Shown here: positions 19,875 through 27,346 of the stretch, piece after piece
Layout of the letters: each line of letters starts with the position of its first letter
How positions within the stretch are numbered: the stretch's first letter is position 1
Origin: Gammaproteobacteria bacterium
GTDB taxonomy: Bacteria; Pseudomonadota; Gammaproteobacteria; Pseudomonadales; Ketobacteraceae
NCBI GenBank assembly: GCA_013178375.1
Contig: JABLXQ010000001.1
Location: 1 to 64,000, forward strand
Length of the DNA stretch: 64,000 nucleotides
Reading direction: 5' to 3'
The notes under the pieces: model-generated
What the model saw: only the letters and a program-made list of their open reading frames with translations
Databases searched by the model: none
Told to the model about the DNA's origin: nothing
Program-made: the position numbers and the translations under genes

Positions 19875-20258
19875 ATGTTGAATTCCATTCTCGCCATCAG
19901 CCTGGGCGCTGCCCTCGGCGCCGTGCTGCGCTGGTTGCTGGGCACCGCGCTGAATGCGCTGTTTGCGCCGGTTCCCCCGGGCACCCTGGTGGCCAATCTG
20001 GTGGGCGGCTACCTGATCGGCGTGGCGGTGGCCCTGTTCGCCCAGCACCCGGGCCTGCCGCCGGAATGGCGCCTGTTTGTGATCACCGGCTTTCTCGGTG
20101 GCCTCACCACCTTCTCCACTTTTTCCGCCGAAGTCGTCACCCTGCTGCAACAGGGCCGGCTGCTGTGGGCGGGCGGCGCCATCGCCGCGCATCTGTTCGG
20201 TTCGCTGCTGCTGACATTGCTCGGCATCGCCACCGTAACCCTGTTCCGCACCAGCTGA
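19875..20258 (+). CDS. crcB: Fluoride ion channel CrcB/Fluc
   Basis: A 127-residue protein with four membrane helices, the usual size of Fluc subunits that form dual-topology dimers exporting fluoride. Hallmarks: [10 protein letters not shown] in helix 1, [14 protein letters not shown] with the conserved Asn, and [17 protein letters not shown] containing the phenylalanine-box TFSTF and the central Na+ site region. AAGGA lies upstream of ATG 19875. I looked for the crcB fluoride riboswitch in the 202 bp upstream and did not find its conserved core. A DUF190 gene follows 14 bp later. Confidence 0.93.
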   Translation: MLNSILAISLGAALGAVLRWLLGTALNALFAPVPPGTLVANLVGGYLIGVAVALFAQHPGLPPEWRLFVITGFLGGLTTFSTFSAEVVTLLQQGRLLWAGGAIAAHLFGSLLLTLLGIATVTLFRTS

Positions 20259-20272
20259 CCGGAGGACAACCC

Positions 20273-20587
20273 ATGCAAGGCTACCAGGTGACGTTCTACA
20301 CCCATCAGGACAAAAAACACGGCCATCTGCCGCTGGCAGAATGGCTGCTGCAGGAAGCCAAAAAACTGGGGGCGCCCGGTGCCACGCTGATTGCTGCCGA
20401 AGAAGGCTTCGGCCACCACCGCAAACTGCACGCCGCGCGCTTTTTCGAGCTGGGCGATCAACCGGTGGAAGTGGTAATGGCACTGGGGGAGCAGGATGTC
20501 GAGCATCTGTTCCAGCGCCTGCGGGACGAAAATATCCGCGTGTTTTACGTCAAGTCGCCCATCGAGTTTGGTACTACCGGCGACTAA
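20273..20587 (+). CDS. DUF190 PII-like protein, CrcB partner
   Basis: A 104-residue protein starting MQGYQVTFYTHQDKKHG, with the DUF190 pattern PLAEWLLQEAKKLGAPGATLIAAEEGFG and HARxFELGDQPVEVVMALG. These proteins adopt a PII-like fold and are very often encoded directly next to crcB; their role in fluoride handling is not settled. The ribosome site GGAGGA (20261-20266) overlaps the end of the crcB region, 14 bp spacing, so the two are translated from one message. Confidence 0.87.
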   Translation: MQGYQVTFYTHQDKKHGHLPLAEWLLQEAKKLGAPGATLIAAEEGFGHHRKLHAARFFELGDQPVEVVMALGEQDVEHLFQRLRDENIRVFYVKSPIEFGTTGD

Positions 20588-20594
20588 CAGCCAG

Positions 20595-21425
20595 CTAGGC
20601 CAGCCGGGCGCCGTAGCCGCTGCGAAAATCCGGATACCGGAACACATAACCCAACGCCCGCAAGCGCCGGTTGCGGCAGCGTTTGTTCTGCGGCGCATCG
20701 ACTGCGGCAATTTCCAGCACCGGCGCCGGCGCACCCAGCTGCTGTGCCAGCCAGCTGCACACGATTTCCTCGCTGGCAGGATCATCGTCCACCGCCACAT
20801 AACAATTTTCCAGCGCAACACCGCTCGCATTTTTTTCCAGCAGAAATTGCAGCACGCCCACGCAATCATCCTGGTGAATGCGGTTGGTGTATTTCGGTGG
20901 CTGGCTCTGCACACTGCAGCCTTTTTTCACACGATTGACCAGCCAGTTGCGGCCGGGGCCGTAAATGCCGCCGAATCGCACACTGGTGGCAGGCACGCCG
21001 CTTTCCTGCAGCAAACGTTCTGCCTCCACCATACGTACGCCGTTGAATTCCAGCGGCTCGGTGGGGCTGGTTTCGTCCACCCAGCTGCCATCGTCCTGCG
21101 CGTAAACGGCGGTGCTGGAAACGAAAAAAAATCGCCGCAACGGATGGCCACTCAACGCGGCCAGCAGATTGCGCACGCTGCCGGGATAGGCCTTTTCATA
21201 ACCGGCATCGCTGCGCTCACCCGGCGTGGCGGTGTGCACCACGTAATGGATGGGTTCGTTGAACAGTGCCGGATCGAGCGGTGCGGTGAAATCCGCCTGC
21301 AGCAGCGGAAACGGCAACGCCACGGCAGAGCGGCGCAGGCCGATCACGCGGTAACCGGCTTGCTGCAGTTGAATACCCAGCTGGGTACCGATGGCGCCGC
21401 AGCCGGCCAATAAAACAGTGGTCAT
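20595..21425 (-). CDS. NAD(P)-dependent epimerase/dehydratase (YeeZ-like SDR)
   Basis: A 276-residue extended-SDR protein. The N-terminal nucleotide motif is LLAGCGAIGTQLGIQL, and later RRFFFVSSTAVYAQDD, SVRFGGIYGPGRNWLV and NRIHQDDCVGVLQFL are as in YeeZ/YbjT-type epimerases; the SDR Tyr-x-x-x-Lys is not obviously intact, so catalysis of a sugar epimerisation is uncertain. ATG 21425 has GAAGGAA upstream. It is convergent with the DUF190 gene and divergent from oxyR. No pathway is implied by the neighbours. Confidence 0.82.
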   Translation of the reverse strand: MTTVLLAGCGAIGTQLGIQLQQAGYRVIGLRRSAVALPFPLLQADFTAPLDPALFNEPIHYVVHTATPGERSDAGYEKAYPGSVRNLLAALSGHPLRRFFFVSSTAVYAQDDGSWVDETSPTEPLEFNGVRMVEAERLLQESGVPATSVRFGGIYGPGRNWLVNRVKKGCSVQSQPPKYTNRIHQDDCVGVLQFLLEKNASGVALENCYVAVDDDPASEEIVCSWLAQQLGAPAPVLEIAAVDAPQNKRCRNRRLRALGYVFRYPDFRSGYGARLA

Positions 21426-21525
21426 GGAATTTCCTTCAGGCAATAGATAAACTCTTGGCAGGTTTTGCGTTTGATCGCTGTATGCTATCGTGCCCGCATC
21501 CGGAATTCAAAACAGCGAGCGCGCC

Positions 21526-22437
21526 ATGACTCTCACCGAACTCAAATACATCGTCACCCTCGCCCAGGAGCGGCATTTCCGCAAGGCGGCGGAGCGCTGC
21601 TTCGTCAGCCAGCCCACCCTCAGCGTGGCCATCAAGAAACTGGAAGACGAACTGGATGTGGCGATTTTCGAACGCAACCGCTCGGATGTGCGCCTGACCC
21701 TGGTGGGTGAACGCATCGTGGCGCAGGCGCGCAAGGTGCTGGAAGAAGCCGAGATCGTAAAACTGCTGGCACACGAAGGCAAAGGCCAGCTCAACCTGCC
21801 GTTGCGGGTGGGCGCTATTTTCACCGTGGGGCCGTACCTGTTTCCCCACCTGATCCGCCACATCAAGCCCATCGCGCCGGACATGCCGCTGATCCTGGAA
21901 GAAAACTACACCAGCGCACTGCGGCAGAAACTGCGCAACGGCGAGCTGGATACCATCATCATCTCGCTGCCGTTCGAAGAGCCGGATGTGGAAATCCAGG
22001 ATCTGTACGACGAACCCTTCGAAGTGCTGATCCCGGCGCGACATCCGCTGGCGCAGCAGGAAAAAATCACCCGCAAGCAGTTGGAAAAAGAGCGCATCCT
22101 GTTGCTGGGGGAAGGCCACTGTTTCCGCGAACAGGTATTGAATGCGTGTCCCGGCGTGGCCCGCTCGGTGGACGATCACAGCCTGCCGCAGGGCACCTCG
22201 CTGGAAACGTTGCGCCACATGGTCGCGTCCGGGCTCGGCCTCACCATCGTGCCCAGTTCCTCCAACGACCAGCATATCTACGACGAGGACACACTGGTGG
22301 AACGGCCGTTCGCGGGGAAAATTCCCTACCGCCGCGTTTCCATCGTCTGGCGCCAGCGTTTTTCGCGGCCGAAAGCCATTGAAGCACTGGTGGAAGCCAT
22401 CACCAGCTGTTCGCTGTTAGGCGCAGCCAATCTCTGA
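21526..22437 (+). CDS. oxyR: Hydrogen-peroxide-sensing LysR regulator OxyR
   Basis: A 303-residue LysR-type regulator. The N-terminal HTH (FRKAAERCFVSQPTLSVAIK) is as in OxyR, and the redox pair is exactly placed: C199 and C208 in GEGHCFREQVLNAC. Oxidation of this pair to a disulfide switches OxyR to activate catalase and peroxiredoxin genes. ATG 21526 gives MTLTELKYIV, the normal OxyR start. Its TGA overlaps the ATG of recG by one base, and oxyR-recG is the arrangement I know from Pseudomonas. Confidence 0.95.
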   Translation: MTLTELKYIVTLAQERHFRKAAERCFVSQPTLSVAIKKLEDELDVAIFERNRSDVRLTLVGERIVAQARKVLEEAEIVKLLAHEGKGQLNLPLRVGAIFTVGPYLFPHLIRHIKPIAPDMPLILEENYTSALRQKLRNGELDTIIISLPFEEPDVEIQDLYDEPFEVLIPARHPLAQQEKITRKQLEKERILLLGEGHCFREQVLNACPGVARSVDDHSLPQGTSLETLRHMVASGLGLTIVPSSSNDQHIYDEDTLVERPFAGKIPYRRVSIVWRQRFSRPKAIEALVEAITSCSLLGAANL

Positions 22438-24521
22438 TGGGCGCGGATTTTTTTGCCGCCACGCCGGTGACGCAACTGCGCGGCATCGGCGCGGCGCAGG
22501 CGGAAAAACTGGCGCGGCTGAATATTTTCACGTTGCAGGATGTGCTGTTCCACCTGCCCTTCCGCTATCAGGACCGCACCCGCATAACGCCCATTGGCGC
22601 CACCCGCGATGGCAGCGAAGCGCTGATCCAGGGCCGCGTGCTGCTTGCCGATGTGGTGATCCGCAAACGACGCAGCCTGCTGTGCCGCATTGAAGATGGT
22701 ACCGGCCAGATCACCTTGCGCTTCTTTCATTTTTCCGGCGCGCAGCAAAAACAGTTTCAGCCCGGCGCCATCGTGCGTTGTTACGGCGAAGTGCGCATCA
22801 CCGCATTGGGCCGCGAAATCGCCCACCCGGAATACCGCGTACTGGAAGCACCGGACGCGCCGATCGAAGCCGCGCTCACGCCGCTGTACCCCGCCACCGA
22901 AGGCATCCAGCAGACCAGCCTGCGCCGGCTCAGCGATCAGGTGCTGGCGATCCTGGGCAAGGCACAGCAGGTGGCGGAATTGCTGCCGGTAGATGCCATG
23001 CACAAAGCACAGTGGCCATCGCTCACCGAAGCACTGCATTTCGTGCATCGCCCGCCACCGGACGCGCCAGTGCAGGCCCTGCTCGATGGTACGCACAAAG
23101 CGCAGCAGCGCCTCGCGCTGGAGGAGCTCACCGCGCACCATCTCAGCCTGCTTAAACTGCGCGACCGCGTGAAAATGCAGACCGCCGTGGCGCTGCCGAC
23201 GCAATCCCTGCTGGAACAGCAAATGCTGCAGTCACTGCCATTCGCGCCCACCAACGCGCAGCAGAAAGTGCACCGCGAATTGTGCAGCGATCTGGCCCAG
23301 CCTCATCCCATGCTGCGGCTGGTGCAGGGTGATGTGGGCGCCGGCAAAACCCTGGTGGCCGCGCGCGCCGCCTTGCTCGCCATCGACGCCGGGTATCAGG
23401 TGGCGCTGATGGCGCCCACCGAAATTCTCGCCGAACAGCACTATCACGCCTTTCTCGACTGGTTCGAACCGCTGGGTCTGCGGGTGGCCTGGCTGGCCGG
23501 AAAACTCAAAGGAAAAAAACGCAACGAACAGCTGGCACTGATCGAAACCGGCACCGCCCACATGGTGGTCGGCACCCACGCGCTGTTTCAGGAAGAAGTG
23601 CAGTACCGCAATCTGGCGCTGGTGATCATCGACGAACAGCACCGCTTCGGCGTGCACCAGCGTCTGGCGCTGAAACAGAAAGGCGAACGCAGCGGCATCG
23701 CGCCGCATCAATTGATCATGACTGCCACACCGATTCCACGCACGCTGGCCATGAGTGCTTACGCCGATCTGGATACATCCGTCATCGACGAACTGCCGCC
23801 GGGCCGCACGCCGGTGAAAACCGTCGTCATCGAAAACCAACGCCGCCATGAAGTGGTGGCCCGCGTGCGCAACGCCTGCCGTGAAGGGCGCCAGGTGTAC
23901 TGGGTGTGCACGCTGATCGAAGGCTCGGAACAACTGGAAGCCCAGGCCGCCGAGGACACTGCCGCGCAACTGCGCCAGGTGCTGCCGGACGTGGCTATCG
24001 GACTGGTGCACGGCCGCCTGAAGCCGGCGGAAAAAGCCAACGTAATGGACCAGTTCAAACAGGCGCACCTGCAGGTGCTGGTGGCCACCACGGTGATCGA
24101 AGTGGGCGTTAACGTGCCCAACGCCAGCGTCATGATCATCGAGAATCCGGAGCGGCTCGGGCTGGCACAGCTGCACCAGCTGCGGGGCCGGGTCGGCCGT
24201 GGCGCCACCGAAAGTTTCTGCGTGCTGATGTACCAGAAACCCCTGTCGAAACTCGGCCGCGAACGGCTCGATATCCTGCGCCAGACCAACGACGGTTTCC
24301 TGATAGCGGAGAAAGACCTGCAACTGCGCGGCCCCGGCGAAGTACTGGGCACCCGCCAGACCGGCGAGATGAACTTCCGCATCGCCAACCTGCTGCGGGA
24401 CGAGGCCCTGCTGGACGATGCCAAGCGGCTGGCGGACTGGCTGCGACGCCGCCATCCCGAGCGCACCGAACCCCTGATCCAGCGCTGGCTGGGGAACGCG
24501 GCCCAATATGGGGAAGTGTGA
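22437..24521 (+). CDS. recG: ATP-dependent DNA helicase RecG
   Basis: A 694-residue helicase that reverses stalled replication forks and branch-migrates Holliday junctions. The N-terminal wedge/OB domain (about 1-190; GIGAAQAEKLARLNIFTLQD) is followed by the superfamily 2 motor: Walker A GDVGAGKT, DEQH box in IIDEQHRFG, TATPIPRT, then LVHGRLKPAEK, ATTVIEVGVNVPN and QLRGRVGRG. Length and motifs are those of an intact RecG. It is translationally coupled to oxyR through the overlapping TGATG. Confidence 0.96.
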   Translation: MGADFFAATPVTQLRGIGAAQAEKLARLNIFTLQDVLFHLPFRYQDRTRITPIGATRDGSEALIQGRVLLADVVIRKRRSLLCRIEDGTGQITLRFFHFSGAQQKQFQPGAIVRCYGEVRITALGREIAHPEYRVLEAPDAPIEAALTPLYPATEGIQQTSLRRLSDQVLAILGKAQQVAELLPVDAMHKAQWPSLTEALHFVHRPPPDAPVQALLDGTHKAQQRLALEELTAHHLSLLKLRDRVKMQTAVALPTQSLLEQQMLQSLPFAPTNAQQKVHRELCSDLAQPHPMLRLVQGDVGAGKTLVAARAALLAIDAGYQVALMAPTEILAEQHYHAFLDWFEPLGLRVAWLAGKLKGKKRNEQLALIETGTAHMVVGTHALFQEEVQYRNLALVIIDEQHRFGVHQRLALKQKGERSGIAPHQLIMTATPIPRTLAMSAYADLDTSVIDELPPGRTPVKTVVIENQRRHEVVARVRNACREGRQVYWVCTLIEGSEQLEAQAAEDTAAQLRQVLPDVAIGLVHGRLKPAEKANVMDQFKQAHLQVLVATTVIEVGVNVPNASVMIIENPERLGLAQLHQLRGRVGRGATESFCVLMYQKPLSKLGRERLDILRQTNDGFLIAEKDLQLRGPGEVLGTRQTGEMNFRIANLLRDEALLDDAKRLADWLRRRHPERTEPLIQRWLGNAAQYGEV

Positions 24522-24624
24522 GCCACCGCCTGCTAAACTTGTCCTATCGTCTGGATATCGTACATAGCGCCATCGGATGGCCTCAGCCAGAACAGCTCTA
24601 GAGACAGCTCTTTTCGAGACCCCC

Positions 24625-24990
24625 ATGGCCCGCAAGATACTGGTAGTGGAAGACAACCCGGACAACATGAAACTCGTCACCTGGATACTGGAGGACGAGC
24701 ATTACGAAGTGACCGGCGTCCACAGCGGCGAGGAATGCCTGGCGCAGGTGCAGAAGGACCACTACGACGCCGTGCTGATGGACATCTCCCTGCCCGGCAT
24801 GGACGGCAAGGAAGTCACCCGCCGGCTGCGCGCCATGGACCAGTTCCGCCAGCTGCCGATCATTGCCCTCACCGCCCACGCCATCAAGGGCGAGGACGAC
24901 GACATCCGCGCCAGCGGCGTCACCGACCTGATCACCAAACCCCTGGACGAAGACGTCCTGCTGGCCCGGTTGCGGCACTTCATCGGCTGA
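24625..24990 (+). CDS. Single-domain response regulator (DivK-like)
   Basis: A 121-residue receiver with no output domain. It has the acidic pocket VVEDNPDN (D10), the phosphoacceptor D53 in VLMDISLPGMDG and the Lys of LITKPLDED (about 102). ATG 24625 (MARKILVVED) matches the usual start; in-frame codons reach back to 24577. Such stand-alone receivers, often labelled DivK or CheY-like, relay phosphate in phosphorelays. No cognate kinase is adjacent. It precedes the ATP-grasp gene by 48 bp on the same strand. Confidence 0.88.
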   Translation: MARKILVVEDNPDNMKLVTWILEDEHYEVTGVHSGEECLAQVQKDHYDAVLMDISLPGMDGKEVTRRLRAMDQFRQLPIIALTAHAIKGEDDDIRASGVTDLITKPLDEDVLLARLRHFIG

Positions 24991-25038
24991 GGCATCCTTG
25001 GCCGCCGCCCCTCGCGGGCCCCACTGGCGGACATCCCC

Positions 25039-25827
25039 ATGCGTATCGTTTCGTTTGATGCGTTTCGCACCCTGGACCTGCCCGGCGTGCACTACATCAA
25101 GCCCGAGCACTACCTGAACCACCTGCCCGCGCTGGAGCAGGCGGACTGGGTGCTGTTCCCGGAATACTGGCAGGTGAACGCCCTTTGCTACGGCCTGCAC
25201 GCCCGCATTTTTCCATCCATCGCCAGCTACCACATCGGCCACGACAAGACCGAACAGACCCGCGCCTTCCAGCTGGTCTGCCCGCACAACATCCCCGACA
25301 CCCGCGTCCTGGAAAACACCCCGCAGAATGCCGACCTGCTGTGGGACGAACTCTGCCCGCCTTTTGTCGCCAAGGACCCCCGCAGCAGCGAAGGCCGCGG
25401 CGTGTTCCTGATCGAAGATCGCAGCCAATGGCGGGAATATTGCGCACAGAGCCCGGTGCTGTACGCGCAGGAACGTCTGCCCATCGACCGCGACCTGCGC
25501 CTGGTGCTGATCGGCAAAAAAGTGGTGGCGGGCTACTGGCGCCTGCAATCGCCGGACGGTTTCCTCAATAACATCGCCCAGGGCGGCGCGCTGGATTTCT
25601 CGCCCCTGCCAGACGCAGCGGTCAAACTGGTGGAACAGGTGGCGCAGCGACTGGGCCTGGATCACGGCGGATTCGACGTGGCCATGGTGGGCACGCATCC
25701 CTACATCATCGAATACAATCGCCTGTGCGGAAATCAGGGCCTGGTGGAGCAGGGCATCCGCATCGGTGCTATGATTTACGACCATTTGCTGACCGCATTC
25801 CGTTCCGGCCCCCGCGCGCATGAGTGA
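25039..25827 (+). CDS. RimK-like ATP-grasp protein
   Basis: A 262-residue protein of the ATP-grasp fold. Visible elements are PPFVAKDPRSSEGRGVF (ATP-binding Lys/Gly loop), YAQERLPIDRDLRLVLIG, then GGFDVAMVGTHPYIIEYN with the metal-binding Glu and Asn. ATP-grasp enzymes ligate a carboxylate to an amine via an acyl-phosphate; RimK-type members add glutamates. The substrate here is unknown. It overlaps the downstream acyltransferase gene by 8 bp, so the products are probably co-made, which could point to the envelope. Confidence 0.78.
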   Translation: MRIVSFDAFRTLDLPGVHYIKPEHYLNHLPALEQADWVLFPEYWQVNALCYGLHARIFPSIASYHIGHDKTEQTRAFQLVCPHNIPDTRVLENTPQNADLLWDELCPPFVAKDPRSSEGRGVFLIEDRSQWREYCAQSPVLYAQERLPIDRDLRLVLIGKKVVAGYWRLQSPDGFLNNIAQGGALDFSPLPDAAVKLVEQVAQRLGLDHGGFDVAMVGTHPYIIEYNRLCGNQGLVEQGIRIGAMIYDHLLTAFRSGPRAHE

Positions 25828-26773
25828 ACCAAAAAAGCCCCCTAAAAAGAAACACCAGATCTCCCGGCAGGACACCCTCGACCCGCGCTTCCTGCACCCC
25901 CGCTACTGGCACATCTGGGTGCTGTTCGGCCTCGGCTGGAGCGTGGCCCAGCTGCCCTTCCCGCTGCAGTTGAAACTGGGCCGCGCCTTCGGTCGCCTGC
26001 TGTATCGGGTTGGCCGGGAACGGGCCCACATCACCCGCCGCAATATCGAAATCTGCCTGCCCCACCTGACCGACACCCAGAAGAATGACCTGATCCGCGC
26101 CAACTTCGAATCCGTCGGCATCGGCTTCATCGAAATCGCCATGGCTTACTGGGGCTCGAAGGAAAAACTGCACAGCATCTTCAAGCTCAACGGCAGGGAA
26201 CACCTGGAAGCGGCGCAGGCGGCGGGCAAGGGCATCATCATCATGGGCGGCCACATGACCTCGCTGGAACTGCTGCTGCGGCTGTTCTGCGAAAGCTGGC
26301 CCTGTGCCGCCCTGTACAAACCCAATCACAACGCATTTTTCGAGCAGTACAGCTTCAACAAGCGCGCCCGCTACGTGAACCCGCCCATTCCCAATAAAAA
26401 CCTGCGCAGCTTTCTCAAGCATCTGAAAAACGGTGGCACCTCCATCTACCTGTCCGACCAGGACTACGGCATGAAGAACAGCGTGTTCGCGCCCTTTTTC
26501 GGCGTGCCAACGGTGACCATCAAGCAGCCGCCGGAATATGTCCGTTATTCCGGCGCGCTGGTGATGCCGGTGATTTTCGGCCGCAATGCCGACGACAGCG
26601 GCTACTACGTCGACGTGATGCCGCCGCTGGACTATCCCACCGGCGACGAAGTGCGCGATGCCACCACACTGAACTACTGGGTGGAACAGAACATCCTGCG
26701 CAGTCCGGACCAGTACCTGTGGCAACACCGCCGCTTCAAGCGCCGCCCGCCGGGCGAGCCACCACTGTACTGA
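25820..26773 (+). CDS. Lysophospholipid/lipid A acyltransferase family protein (LpxL/HtrB-like)
   Basis: A 317-residue membrane-associated acyltransferase. The N-terminus has one likely membrane segment (WVLFGLGWSVAQLPFPLQLK), then VGRERAHITRRNIEICLPHL as in LpxL/LpxM. The active-site HX4E is GGHMTSLELL, and YLSDQDYG and FFGVPTVTI follow. The family transfers secondary acyl chains to lipid A from acyl-ACP, but a role on another lipid cannot be excluded from sequence. It overlaps the ATP-grasp gene by 8 bp and is followed 6 bp later by a Nudix gene. Confidence 0.87.
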   Translation: MSEPKKPPKKKHQISRQDTLDPRFLHPRYWHIWVLFGLGWSVAQLPFPLQLKLGRAFGRLLYRVGRERAHITRRNIEICLPHLTDTQKNDLIRANFESVGIGFIEIAMAYWGSKEKLHSIFKLNGREHLEAAQAAGKGIIIMGGHMTSLELLLRLFCESWPCAALYKPNHNAFFEQYSFNKRARYVNPPIPNKNLRSFLKHLKNGGTSIYLSDQDYGMKNSVFAPFFGVPTVTIKQPPEYVRYSGALVMPVIFGRNADDSGYYVDVMPPLDYPTGDEVRDATTLNYWVEQNILRSPDQYLWQHRRFKRRPPGEPPLY

Positions 26774-26779
26774 TCCGTG

Positions 26780-27340
26780 ATGGCAGCCACACCGAAAAAA
26801 CCCCGCATTTTTCCACTGCGGCGCTGGCTGCAGCAGGCCGCTGTCGCCGTCATCCATCGCCAGGGTGAACGCGGCACCGAACTGCTCTTCATCCAGCGCG
26901 CCCACAAACCCGGCGATCCCTGGAGCGGCGACATGGCGTTTCCCGGCGGCCGGCGCCAGCCCGAAGATCCCGACAACCACGCCACCGCCATCCGTGAAAC
27001 CTGGGAGGAAACCGGCCTCGACCTGCATCGCCAGGCGATTCCCGGCCCGCAACTGTCAGACCAGCTCACCCGCAGCCATCGCAACAACGCGCCCATGATC
27101 GTGACGCCCTGGCTGTTTCAATGGCACGGCGACACCCACTTTCATTTCAGCCATGAAGTCGCCGCAGCCCTGTGGATTCCGCTGCGGCATTTCACCGATC
27201 CGGAACATCGGCAAACGATTCCCTGGCAACGCCGCAACGTCACCCTGAACATGCCGTGTTATTACTACGAGGAAAAACCGGTGTGGGGACTGACGCTGCG
27301 CATGATCGACGATCTGCTCGCGCGCCACGTGCTGGGTTGA
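26780..27340 (+). CDS. Nudix hydrolase, CoA-pyrophosphatase-like
   Basis: A 186-residue Nudix protein. The Nudix box is FPGGRRQPEDPD...AIRETWEETGL, with the REx2EE core (RETWEE) intact. The extended N-terminal leader LLFIQRAHKPGDPWSGDMAFPGGR matches the NUDT8/YeaB branch that cleaves coenzyme A and acyl-CoA to 3'-5'-ADP and 4'-phosphopantetheine. ATG 26780 preferred; GTG at 26777 is equally close. It is the third gene of the ATP-grasp/acyltransferase cluster. Confidence 0.82.
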   Translation: MAATPKKPRIFPLRRWLQQAAVAVIHRQGERGTELLFIQRAHKPGDPWSGDMAFPGGRRQPEDPDNHATAIRETWEETGLDLHRQAIPGPQLSDQLTRSHRNNAPMIVTPWLFQWHGDTHFHFSHEVAAALWIPLRHFTDPEHRQTIPWQRRNVTLNMPCYYYEEKPVWGLTLRMIDDLLARHVLG

Positions 27341-27346
27341 AGCGAA

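Noticed and set aside
21426-21525. OxyR autoregulatory site upstream of oxyR
   Set aside because: ATAG and CTAT quarters exist but their spacing does not fit the tetrameric OxyR site.
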